A stretch of DNA of 64,000 bases. Origin: Histomonas meleagridis (lineage: Eukaryota; Parabasalia; Tritrichomonadida; Dientamoebidae). The notes under the pieces were generated by a model. The model did not search any database and was not told where the DNA came from. It saw only the letters and a program-made list of their open reading frames with translations. This document shows, piece by piece, positions 55,929-64,000 of the stretch (position 1 is its first letter; each line of letters begins with the position of its first letter). A program made the position numbers and the translations under genes. The stretch is from assembly GCA_020186115.1 (NCBI GenBank), contig WSYJ01000130.1:186001-250000 (forward strand), written 5' to 3'.

Positions 55929-56735
55929 ATGTCTGAAGCTCCAAAACAGCAGCAAGGCGAACAACGTCGTGGTGGAATGCGTGGCCGCCAACAGCGCGAA
56001 CGCCCACAACGCAATGCCCAAAACAGAGGTGGAAAAGACAAATGGCAACCGAAGACCAAATTAGGTCGTTTAGTTGCATCTGGTCGTATCACATCTATCG
56101 AACAAATCTATCTTCACGCCATGCCAATCAAAGAACCAGAAATTATCGATGCACTCTTAGGCGATAACTTAAAGGATGAAGTCATGAAGATTATGCCAGT
56201 TCAGAAGCAAACACGTGCAGGTCAACGTACTCGTTTTAAGGCAGTAGTTGCAGTCGGTGACTATGATGGACATGTTGGTCTTGGTATCAAGACATCAGCA
56301 GAAGTTGCAAATGCTATCAAAGGAGCCTTAATCTATGCTAAGCTTTCTATTCTTCCAGTACGTCGTGGCTATTGGGGTAACAAAATCGGTCAACCACATA
56401 CAGTTCCAAATACAGTTACAGGCAAATGTGGTTCAGTTCGTGTAAGACTCATTCCAGCCCCACGTGGTTCAGGAATCGTTGCAGGTTCAGTTGCCAAGAA
56501 GCTCTTAGCCATGGCAGGTTTTGAAGATCTCTTCACATCATCAATTGGTAACACTAAGACATCAGCCAACTTCCTCGTTGCTACATACAAAGCAATTGAA
56601 GCAACTTATTCATTCTTAACCCCAGATCAATGGGAGCAGAAAGAACCAGAAGCACATCCATTTGTACAATATAGCGATATTCTTGCGAAGGACAACGAGT
56701 TCAAAGTTACAAAGGTGAACATTAACTTGGAGTAA
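55929..56735 (+). CDS. RPS2: 40S ribosomal protein uS5 (S2)
   Basis: The 268-aa protein has a Gly/Arg/Gln-rich N-terminus ([17 protein letters not shown]) like eukaryotic S2, then [77 protein letters not shown] and [20 protein letters not shown]. These are the full S5 domains. uS5 sits at the mRNA entry of the small subunit. ATG 55929 is chosen: the frame extends to an ATG at 55836, but the extra 31 residues are hydrophobic and cover the promoter motif. Stop is TAAATAA. Confidence 0.96.
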   Translation: MSEAPKQQQGEQRRGGMRGRQQRERPQRNAQNRGGKDKWQPKTKLGRLVASGRITSIEQIYLHAMPIKEPEIIDALLGDNLKDEVMKIMPVQKQTRAGQRTRFKAVVAVGDYDGHVGLGIKTSAEVANAIKGALIYAKLSILPVRRGYWGNKIGQPHTVPNTVTGKCGSVRVRLIPAPRGSGIVAGSVAKKLLAMAGFEDLFTSSIGNTKTSANFLVATYKAIEATYSFLTPDQWEQKEPEAHPFVQYSDILAKDNEFKVTKVNINLE

Positions 56736-56900
56736 ATAACTCCTTTTGCTTCCATTCTCTTATTTTTGAAACCGTTTATTTGTCACTTTTCTTTACAACA
56801 GGTGTCAAAAAAAATGTTAAACGATCCCTAAACGTACATCTATATCAATGCCAACTCACTTCTGTAATAAAAGTGTCGCAGAGCTGAACTCCTAAAGTAA

Positions 56901-59837
56901 ATGGAAATTCCTTTCGAAAAATTCTATGAATTAGTTGGCCAAAATTTAGCTGGTTTAAATGGTCAAAACCAAAGCGAAGAAAACATTGCTTTCCTTCTTA
57001 ATTTTTCTTCAAGAATTGAATTCCTTCCAATATTACGAAACTTTTTAGGAAGGTGCTTAAACTCGGATGGCCATGTCTTGTTCATTCTAAATGCGATGAA
57101 AGAAGTCATAAAAAGAAGAGGATGTGTTATGCCATCAGTTGTATTACTTGATCATTACCAATTCCTTAGAGATTTCATATTCAATTCGTCGACAGCATTT
57201 GTGCAAAGGATTCCGCTTCTAAGGATCGCTTCGGATGCTATAGCAGTTACAATTCGACATATCTATGAACAAAGTCAAGGAAATCAGCCAGTGATCAACA
57301 ACATAATCGAATTTTTCAACGGCGATGATGAAAAACGTCTTGTTGCGCTTAACATATTAATTTCCGTTGTAGATATTTTCCAATTTCGTTTACCACATCT
57401 TTCAATTACTGATCAATTTCACATCAACAGACTCTTCAAAGATACATACGCGGGGTATTTCTTTTCTCTTTCATGTCAATTAATGAATGGATCACTTGAA
57501 ACAATTTTGGCATCACTTGAGCTCATGAATTCTTGTCTTAAAATGTATATTCCTGAAGAAGAGAAACTTGAAAATCGTGTTTCTTATCCACCTAAATTCG
57601 AAACCTTTTATACAGAAGAATTCATGAAACGAATTTTTGAATTAATTAATGAGCAACAAACATCAAATCTTTCGTTATCACTTTTGTGTAAACTATTGAT
57701 GGGTGCCAATGTTATAAATCCAGATCAAAAAATTGGTTTTTTAGAGTTTTGTATTAATAATTTAATTGGAATTTATCATCAAGAGAACATTGATCATCTT
57801 TTATTATGTAAAGTTACATATATTTTGGAAATGTTACTTAATAATAGTACAAATAATCGATTTAATTTTTTGCAATCACAATTTGCTGAACCATTTTTTA
57901 AAACTATCATTGAATATTCATTTCATATCTTTACGTTATGTGATCCAAATTTGACTCGATATTTGTTATTATTTTGGATAAAAGTATCGAATTGGAAAGA
58001 TATTCAAGATGAATTTATCCAAAATGTATTCATTGGTTATATCCAAAGAACATTAGATTCAATAAAACAAAATCCAGGTTCTTGGATAACATTATTTCAT
58101 AGTCCGAATGAACTTGATTCATTTGAGACTTCATTATGGTTAACTCATCCACGTTTTTATCAAATGTTATATGATATAATCATAGGACAAATCCAAGGTA
58201 ATGTTGATAATGTATTATGTGAAGCATTTTTAGTACGATTAGTTTCATCACATTTACTTAAACGTACTAATATTATCGAGTCAAACGTTCTCTATAATCA
58301 AGTCATCGAATTCATTCGAATTTCAAATGCTTCAGTTCATTCATTAATTTTATCAAATGTTGAAGTTGCATTCATCTTCGAAATGGCAGTCAACGAGTTT
58401 ATATATAACTTCCAAAAGACTCAATTCGCTCATGTCCGAGTTTCAAGTACAAGTTATGAAGAAACAAATGCACGAAAAGAATATGAACAAAATTGTTTGA
58501 ATATATTCATCGAAAGAATGATCATTGATGTTAATGAATTTTCAAGTATTAAAGGTTGTGGTCTCTTAGTAATGAAAACATTAATGTGTATGAAAGCATT
58601 AGTCGACAAAACAGAAATTCGAGATTATATATCGAATTTGTTGGAAAGTTTAACAAATCATCAAATTATTATCTCTTATAATGAACAAGATCCTAATGAA
58701 ATCAAAAAGCCACGTTCATTATTACAACAAATTTATATGTCATTAATTAATACACGTGAACAACTTATACAATTTTTGATTTCTTATGATCAACGATTTA
58801 ATGAATTAAAAAGTAATTCAATTGATAACCCAAAAGAAGTCTTTGAGTTATATCGAGATTTAAGAGGTGTTGTTCAAGGTGCTTATCAAGGGAAAGATAA
58901 AGTCACCAAAATATTTACTGTTTTTAATTGGTTTTCACAAGCACATTTCGAAGACACTATAACTATCATTCAAAGACATTCGAATAACGCGTTAATAGTT
59001 AATGCTATTTGTCATTTTTGGATTTCTTTGTTCCCTGATAAATATCCAGAAAATATTATTAAGCCAACAAGTGGATTTGGTATTAATATGTTTAAATCAA
59101 GTTTAGCTATTATAGGTATAGTTATTAATAATTGTGCTAAGAATTTGGATATATTTTATATATTATTTAAGGTCATAAAATGTTGTTTATCTACAAAATA
59201 TGCAAACTTCGGTGTAATGAAGTTTTATAATGATGAATCTTTAATGCAAATGATTAATTTGTTCTTCCAAATGTTAAGTTCAATTAATTTCGACGTAATT
59301 CGAGGAATTAAAAAAATCCAAAAAAATATTTTAAGTTCTATGGAGGCAATAAATGATTTAATTGATATAGAAATAATCCTACAAAATGAACAAATGGTGA
59401 ATATTATTTCCGATCTTACATGTAAATGTATCATGTTAAATGATAAGGAATTGTTTGACCTTTCTTTTAATGTTATTATTCCTATCGCTAGAATGAATGT
59501 TTCAATATTTAGAAAACATTTCATAGCAATATTAAATGACTTCGTTAACTCCGATGAAAAATTGAATATGAAAGCTGGTGAATTATTATTAATTTGCTTC
59601 TTAAATGAAAACGAATTTTGCATAAAAATTTTCGAGGATATTTGTAACGCGTTCGAACCAATGTTTAGAGAAAATATTAAGGAAATTTTAACAAAATTGT
59701 TCTTTGGATTCGAGATGCCAATAACTGAACAAAAGTTAAAACAATTTGAGGTAAATTTGGGCGATTTCATTAATACTATGAAGAGATATAGGATTAACTT
59801 CATAGATTATCCAATATTAACAAAGTATTTGCAATAG
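56901..59837 (+). CDS. Exportin-7-like karyopherin-beta
   Basis: An all-helical 978-aa HEAT-repeat protein. The region with YPPKFETFYTEEFMKRIFEL, followed by FLEFCINNLIGIYHQENIDH and the LTRYLLLFWIKVSNWKDI block, fits the exportin-7/RanBP16 family (XPO7/XPO4 group), which exports proteins from the nucleus with RanGTP. The N-terminal importin-beta N domain is weak. XPO4 and other exportins are alternatives. ATG 56901 follows GAGCTGAACTCCTAAAGTAA. Leucine codons change from CTT/TTA at the start to TTG near the end. Stop is TAG. Confidence 0.65.
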   Translation: MEIPFEKFYELVGQNLAGLNGQNQSEENIAFLLNFSSRIEFLPILRNFLGRCLNSDGHVLFILNAMKEVIKRRGCVMPSVVLLDHYQFLRDFIFNSSTAFVQRIPLLRIASDAIAVTIRHIYEQSQGNQPVINNIIEFFNGDDEKRLVALNILISVVDIFQFRLPHLSITDQFHINRLFKDTYAGYFFSLSCQLMNGSLETILASLELMNSCLKMYIPEEEKLENRVSYPPKFETFYTEEFMKRIFELINEQQTSNLSLSLLCKLLMGANVINPDQKIGFLEFCINNLIGIYHQENIDHLLLCKVTYILEMLLNNSTNNRFNFLQSQFAEPFFKTIIEYSFHIFTLCDPNLTRYLLLFWIKVSNWKDIQDEFIQNVFIGYIQRTLDSIKQNPGSWITLFHSPNELDSFETSLWLTHPRFYQMLYDIIIGQIQGNVDNVLCEAFLVRLVSSHLLKRTNIIESNVLYNQVIEFIRISNASVHSLILSNVEVAFIFEMAVNEFIYNFQKTQFAHVRVSSTSYEETNARKEYEQNCLNIFIERMIIDVNEFSSIKGCGLLVMKTLMCMKALVDKTEIRDYISNLLESLTNHQIIISYNEQDPNEIKKPRSLLQQIYMSLINTREQLIQFLISYDQRFNELKSNSIDNPKEVFELYRDLRGVVQGAYQGKDKVTKIFTVFNWFSQAHFEDTITIIQRHSNNALIVNAICHFWISLFPDKYPENIIKPTSGFGINMFKSSLAIIGIVINNCAKNLDIFYILFKVIKCCLSTKYANFGVMKFYNDESLMQMINLFFQMLSSINFDVIRGIKKIQKNILSSMEAINDLIDIEIILQNEQMVNIISDLTCKCIMLNDKELFDLSFNVIIPIARMNVSIFRKHFIAILNDFVNSDEKLNMKAGELLLICFLNENEFCIKIFEDICNAFEPMFRENIKEILTKLFFGFEMPITEQKLKQFEVNLGDFINTMKRYRINFIDYPILTKYLQ

Positions 59838-60047
59838 ATATATATTGATAATTTTGTTGATTTGTAATAAAAATAAATTTTTTTTAAAAAAAAAAATTAA
59901 AAGAAACGATTTTATAAAATTATTAAAACATCAAAAAACGATAAATTACATCAAAACTTTTTGTGATAAATTCGATCACTTTTTCGTAAAGTATTCAAAA
60001 ATGTCATTATTTTCCAAAATAAAAAAATGTTTCAAAAGAAAGAAGTT

Positions 60048-61583
60048 TTACTTTGGCATTTTGTACTCTAAGTGCATGTGATTGATTGGTTGAAGGCCTC
60101 TGCAAGCTCTAAGGATGTTTTCAATGCAAGCTCTTTGTTGGAATAATGAATTAATGACTGGTGTACCAGGTGGGACTTGTGGAGCCTTTAACAAGAACGA
60201 AAGAACTGACATAACACTGTGGAAGTGTTCAAAGTCTTTCATTGTTTCATCTTTGATGTAAATTCTTGTACATAATTCCATTAAAACAACAAGATCTAAC
60301 ATTAATGGTGCAGCAAGTAACGAATCTTCACATGTATTATGGCATGAAATTATATTTTCACCACCGCAAAAGATCTTTGAATCATATTCATCAAGAGCAC
60401 GTTTGGAATCTCCTACGCTTTTAACATATTTAATGACAACAATGTGGTCTGGGTGTTCTCCTGGTGCATATAAGATTGGGTTAAGTGTGACCATATCATC
60501 AATAACAGATGCTTTTGAAATTTGCTTCGACCTAAAGCAAGCTTCGAATGATAAGTTAAGTCCGTCGTTATTACCTAAATGGTTATATGAGGTAACTGCT
60601 GTAAGTTTAAGACCTGATGAAATCAAGAAATCAGATACGACTGTCTTAAACTTAGTTTGGCCAGTCTTGAAATCATCGCCCATGATAATTGCTTTCTTTT
60701 GGACAGCATATTGGATAAGACCTGGAACAAAAGTATTTTGTGGTGATCCATTGATATATGGGAAACCTTCTTCAATGGCTGCTAACGCATATAATGTTGA
60801 TGGCGAAATTTCTGGATGTCCTTCTGCGACAGCTTTAAGAAGATTTTCTGGTGTATCATGAACTCCAGGTGTGATCTCGGAATAACGTTCAGTGTTAGCA
60901 GACCAAAGGATAATAACTTGTTCAAGCTTGTTTTGCTCCTTGAAATCACGCATTTGTTGACGAAGTTGATTAAGAACTTCTTGTTTGGTGCCTTTTAAGG
61001 TATTGTTAGCACGCTCTTTTTGGTTAGGAGCAACAAATGAAAGATCAAAGGCTGCTGGAAGTGGTTTCATGGCCTTTAATTCATCTTCGATTTGATGAAT
61101 AAGACCTGGTTCCATAACATGGGCACGTTTAACAGCAGTGAGCATGTCTGCATCACTGATATCCCAACCTGAAATGACCAAATCATTAGGTGATACCATT
61201 GGAAGAAGATCTTTGAATGCAGCAACAACTTGCTTTCCATTTTGATCATCTCCTAAGTAAGTTGTGGAACATTGAGTTAATGAACCATAATAGTTTGCTG
61301 ATTGTAAGCCACGTTTTGTTTCCCAAGTTAATTTATGTCTATTTGCTAAAACGCCAGCTGTTAAAGTGGTACCATTGTTACCACCAAGACCGATAATCAT
61401 GACACCAGTTTTTGGAACCTTAGTTATTGTCTTAAATTGGAATTTCTTTGTGACTGGTTCAATAACAGCTTTACCGTCAGCTGTTGTTGTAACTTTTTGG
61501 GTTTGGTAATCATAATTAGAAATGATTGCATCGCCTTCTTGTGATACGTTGGGTGTTTGGACTGAAAACTCAGAAGCAAGCAT
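60048..61583 (-). CDS. myo-inositol-3-phosphate synthase
   Basis: The 511-aa NAD-dependent enzyme converts glucose 6-phosphate to inositol 3-phosphate, the first step of inositol supply for phosphatidylinositol and GPI anchors. Visible: the NAD motif MIIGLGGNNGTTLTAG, SGWDISDADM, IILWSANTERYSE, GDDFKTGQTKFKTV, SYNHLGNNDGLNLS and the C-terminal CEDSLLAAPLMLDLVV. These catalytic Lys/Asn/Asp blocks are all intact. ATG 61583 (MLASEFSVQTPNV) is used. Upstream AACGGT and AAACGGTTT elements lie at 61669-61697 (minus strand). Stop is TAAA. Confidence 0.97.
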   Translation of the reverse strand: MLASEFSVQTPNVSQEGDAIISNYDYQTQKVTTTADGKAVIEPVTKKFQFKTITKVPKTGVMIIGLGGNNGTTLTAGVLANRHKLTWETKRGLQSANYYGSLTQCSTTYLGDDQNGKQVVAAFKDLLPMVSPNDLVISGWDISDADMLTAVKRAHVMEPGLIHQIEDELKAMKPLPAAFDLSFVAPNQKERANNTLKGTKQEVLNQLRQQMRDFKEQNKLEQVIILWSANTERYSEITPGVHDTPENLLKAVAEGHPEISPSTLYALAAIEEGFPYINGSPQNTFVPGLIQYAVQKKAIIMGDDFKTGQTKFKTVVSDFLISSGLKLTAVTSYNHLGNNDGLNLSFEACFRSKQISKASVIDDMVTLNPILYAPGEHPDHIVVIKYVKSVGDSKRALDEYDSKIFCGGENIISCHNTCEDSLLAAPLMLDLVVLMELCTRIYIKDETMKDFEHFHSVMSVLSFLLKAPQVPPGTPVINSLFQQRACIENILRACRGLQPINHMHLEYKMPK

Positions 61584-61956
61584 CAAGTGAGGTTAGAAAC
61601 ATTCGTTCCACTGAAAAAAATAGCTTTTTGTGTGAGATAAATCGCCGGGTGATCTGAAATTTGTGTTCAAAACCGTTATTTATAGTTTAAACCGTTTCAA
61701 CCGGGGCGTCGGGCCAAAAACACCTGTGATTTGCTGGCGTAAACTTTTTAAAAAGTCGTTTCTTGATCGGAAAAGTGCTAAGTGGTCATCTTCATTTTGA
61801 AGGTTTTCATATTTATAAAAAATCGCTTAAAAATTTGTTTATACTTTAATTCATCATAAAGAAATTAACATGTATTAAATTATTTTTATTTTAAATATAA
61901 TTTAAAAATTTTTAATTAAATATTTACTAAATGATAGAAGATTAAAATCAATGAAT
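61584..61956. other. Intergenic region, inositol synthase promoter / ankyrin gene end
   Basis: AACCGTT (61670-61676), AAACCGTTT (61689-61697) and CAACCGGGGCG lie about 90-120 bases upstream of the inositol-3-phosphate synthase ATG and are GC-richer than the surroundings. The rest is AT-rich without frames. Confidence 0.5.
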
Positions 61957-63890
61957 TCATTTTTTGTCCGAATGTGTGTGTGCAACTCGTAACGTACTTG
62001 CACTGCCTGATTTGTGAGTGGATATTCGCTTGCTTACTTCTTCAAGAAGTAAGGTAACTATTTCTGTGTTTCCATTATATGATGCATACATAAGAGCTGT
62101 TTGAAATAATTTAAATAATTTCCAAATATCATTTTGAAATATCAAACTGTTAAAATAAATTCTATCTTTAGCATAAATATCAATTTCTTTTTGTTCAAGA
62201 AGTAATTTAACTATTTCTGTTCGACCATTTGAAGATGCTAAAATAAGTGCTGTATTAAATAATTTAAATAATTTCCAGATAATATTTCAAAATATTAAAT
62301 CAAAAAAAGAAATATCAAATAAAACAAATAAATATTTTTAGCATTAATGTCAATACCTTCTTGTTCTAGAAGTAATTTGACTATTTCTGTGTAATCATTT
62401 GAAGATGCTATAATAAGTGCTGTTTCAAATATTTTAAATAAATTCCATATTTTACTTTGAAATATAAAATTATTAAGAAATACATAATACTAGACAAATA
62501 AATATTTTTAGCATTAATATCAATTCCTTCTTGTTCCAGAAGTAATTTAACTATTTCTGTATAACCATTATAAGATGCACACAGAAGTGCAGTATTAAAT
62601 AATTTAAACAATTTTCTAATAATATTGTGAAACATAAAATTAATATTAAAGAAATTTCGAATTAAACAAAAAAATATCTTTAGCATTAATGTCAATTCCT
62701 ATTTGTTCTAAATTATATTTCACAAGTTCAATATTTCCTGATCTTGAAGAAAAAACTAAAACATTTTTTGTGATTTGATGTGTTTGGAGATATTTTTTAA
62801 CAAGATATAAATTACCTGTTCTTGCTGATTCATTAATAAAACAATCAGAGTTTTTAAGCGATTTTTTCCTTTCCAAAAATGAAAGTATATCATAATTCCC
62901 GCTTCTAATACAAGCTCCTATCAAAAATTCGTATTCTGAAGGTCCTCCAAAGAATGAAAATGAATCCATAAAACCCAATTTTTTTTTATAAATATAATAA
63001 AAGATATCATTTCGGTGAAATTTAATTGCTGCTTCATATGCTCCAAAAAAAGTTGAATGATTTTGTTCACATAAATGAATAATTTCTTCATTTCCACCTG
63101 CAACTGCATATTTACCTGCATTTCCTATTTGCGAGCCATGAAAAAGTAAAAATTTAAAACATTTAACTGATCTAAAAAATGCTGCATAATCAATTAAAGA
63201 AGTATCAAAGTGAACAAAATCATATCTTTCATAAAGGGACGATTTAATAAATTGACTAAATTCAAAACCATTTTGAGATGATATTTCTTGAAGTTTTTCT
63301 ATTTCATCATTTCGAATTATTTGTGCAATTTCATTTGGATTACCTTCTTCAATTAGTTTTTTGTGAAGTTCCCAATTGTTTTTTGAAAGTTCTTCATAAT
63401 TTTCGAAGAAAGTTTGATCATATGTATAAATATCGATTATTCTGTTTTCTTTTTCTGTTTTGTAGTGTGCAAAATATTTTGTTGGAATGTTTTTGATTAT
63501 ATTTATACCAATCAATTTTCTTTGAATCATTTTTTCAATTAGATAATATCCTTCTTGAATATTAATTTTAGATATATAATCACTAAATACCCTAAGAATA
63601 TTGTAATTTTCATCCATTTCCCCCATATTTTGAATAGACTGTAAATAACATAAAGAGATATCCGCGTCATTTCTTTGGGCATAAAATGCAGCAAAAACCA
63701 AAATGCTTATAGAGAGATTGAATGAATAAGGGAAATTTGTATCAATCAAATTCAGTGTTTGTTGAACTGAATTTTCGATATTTCCCTGGTTTAAGTTAAA
63801 TATAATTTCTTTAAGAGCAAATAATGGTTTCATAAAAATGTTCTCTTTATCAGAAGATTCTTCTACAATTAAAGGATTTGTGTTATTCAT
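61957..63890 (-). CDS. Interrupted DUF3447/ankyrin gene (locus C, five coding segments)
   Basis: Segments on the minus strand: 63890-62676 (large N-terminal helical body of the trichomonad DUF3447 type, for example NPNEIAQIIRNDEIEKL and AGGNEEIIHLCEQNHS, plus the first ankyrin repeat SRSGNIELVKYNLEQIGIDI), 62593-62504, 62423-62334, 62253-62164 and 62100-61957. Each later segment starts at T-A-L and runs through TEIVKLLLEQ, with no stops. Spacers are 82, 80, 80 and 63 nt. The 63-nt one is in frame and open. The last segment continues into a unique tail (SKRISTHKSGSASTLRVAHT) and stop, so a complete gene structure is preserved. Start ATG 63890 is the first in frame. Confidence 0.6.
62101..62675 (-). 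repeat. Spacers of the ankyrin gene (82, 80, 80, 63 nt)
   Basis: Spacers at 62594-62675, 62424-62503, 62254-62333 and 62101-62163. The three longer ones begin with ATTTATTTG-like DNA; all share a TTTAAATTATTT-type end with the spacers of locus A and the dead locus B, in either orientation. Confidence 0.7.
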
Positions 63891-64000
63891 CAATGTGCTT
63901 CAGTAACTTTTTGTTATGGTTTTGAAAAGCTTTTCCTGAAGACTTCCTTAAGACGTAGTCAACCAACGATCCTCCTTACATAATTTCTTTTAAATATAAA
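63891..64000. other. Right edge, upstream of the ankyrin gene
   Basis: About 110 bases of upstream DNA of the minus-strand gene. No motif recognised and no other gene visible before the window ends. Confidence 0.4.

Noticed and set aside
59845-60081. 78-codon frame after the exportin-like gene
   Set aside because: Starts only at TTG, Lys/Phe-rich, overlaps the 3' end of the inositol synthase gene in antisense.

Overview
The window reads as nuclear DNA of a parabasalid protist, most likely a trichomonad of the Tritrichomonas/Trichomonas type. The evidence is: AT-rich DNA with short intergenic gaps; mostly intron-free genes on both strands; stop codons that usually form TAAA (the trichomonad poly(A) signal overlapping the stop); two large BspA-like LRR surface proteins; several ankyrin/DUF3447-type loci; and a PSI-domain surface protein. 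I favour Tritrichomonas foetus or a close relative, but the genus is an inference.

Layout. 0-9.5 kb is housekeeping: a coiled-coil gene cut by the left edge, a class II-like eIF4E, Rictor (TORC2), an FTSJ1/Trm7-type tRNA methyltransferase, a TAF12-like histone-fold protein, a CAMKK-like kinase without an ATG, and an exosome RNase PH-like subunit. 9.5-10.7 kb holds two decayed repeat-rich coding relics and an intron-containing tRNA-Tyr. 10.9-16.8 kb has triosephosphate isomerase, a bacterial-type YeiH permease, a PSI-domain membrane protein and a coiled-coil protein. 16.9-24.5 kb has an interrupted ankyrin gene, an NTF2+RRM (G3BP-like) protein, an MNS1/TPH axonemal protein, uS3, a C_GCAxxG redox-type protein and unknowns. 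24.6-27.5 kb has an MPPED-type phosphoesterase and Reptin (RUVBL2). 27.6-35.1 kb is an accessory island: a dead BspA gene, an interrupted ankyrin gene, a membrane protein, an intact ankyrin-like protein and a decayed ankyrin gene. 35-40.6 kb has a cis-prenyltransferase, class II aldolase and eL22. 40.9-52.4 kb has two BspA-like genes flanking a RalGAP/TSC2-type GAP. 53.5-64 kb has an ARM-like protein, eL31, uS5, an exportin-7-like karyopherin, inositol-3-phosphate synthase and a second interrupted ankyrin gene.

Themes. Translation and RNA (eIF4E, uS3, uS5, eL22, eL31, Trm7-like, exosome, tRNA-Tyr), TOR-related signalling (Rictor, a TSC2/RalGAP-type GAP), glycolysis (TPI, aldolase), isoprenoid/inositol supply and surface adhesion dominate. 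The ribosomal-protein genes share a compact promoter (ACGGTTT followed by GGTC..CCTTT just before the ATG).

The most unusual structure is in the ankyrin genes. Intact 29-30-codon ankyrin segments are separated, always at the same repeat position, by frame-breaking AT-rich spacers. Nine of these are exactly 80 nt although they lie in three separate loci. No GT...AG boundaries fit. A second gene has 29/46/46/29-nt spacers at the same position. After adding back the 12 nt needed to complete an ankyrin repeat, the surplus is 17, 34, 51 or 68 nt in all but two cases. Whether these are unusual introns, bypassed segments or fossils is open. A 5'-to-3' change in leucine codon choice (CTT, then TTA, then TTG) inside long genes is a second observation that the annotation does not explain.
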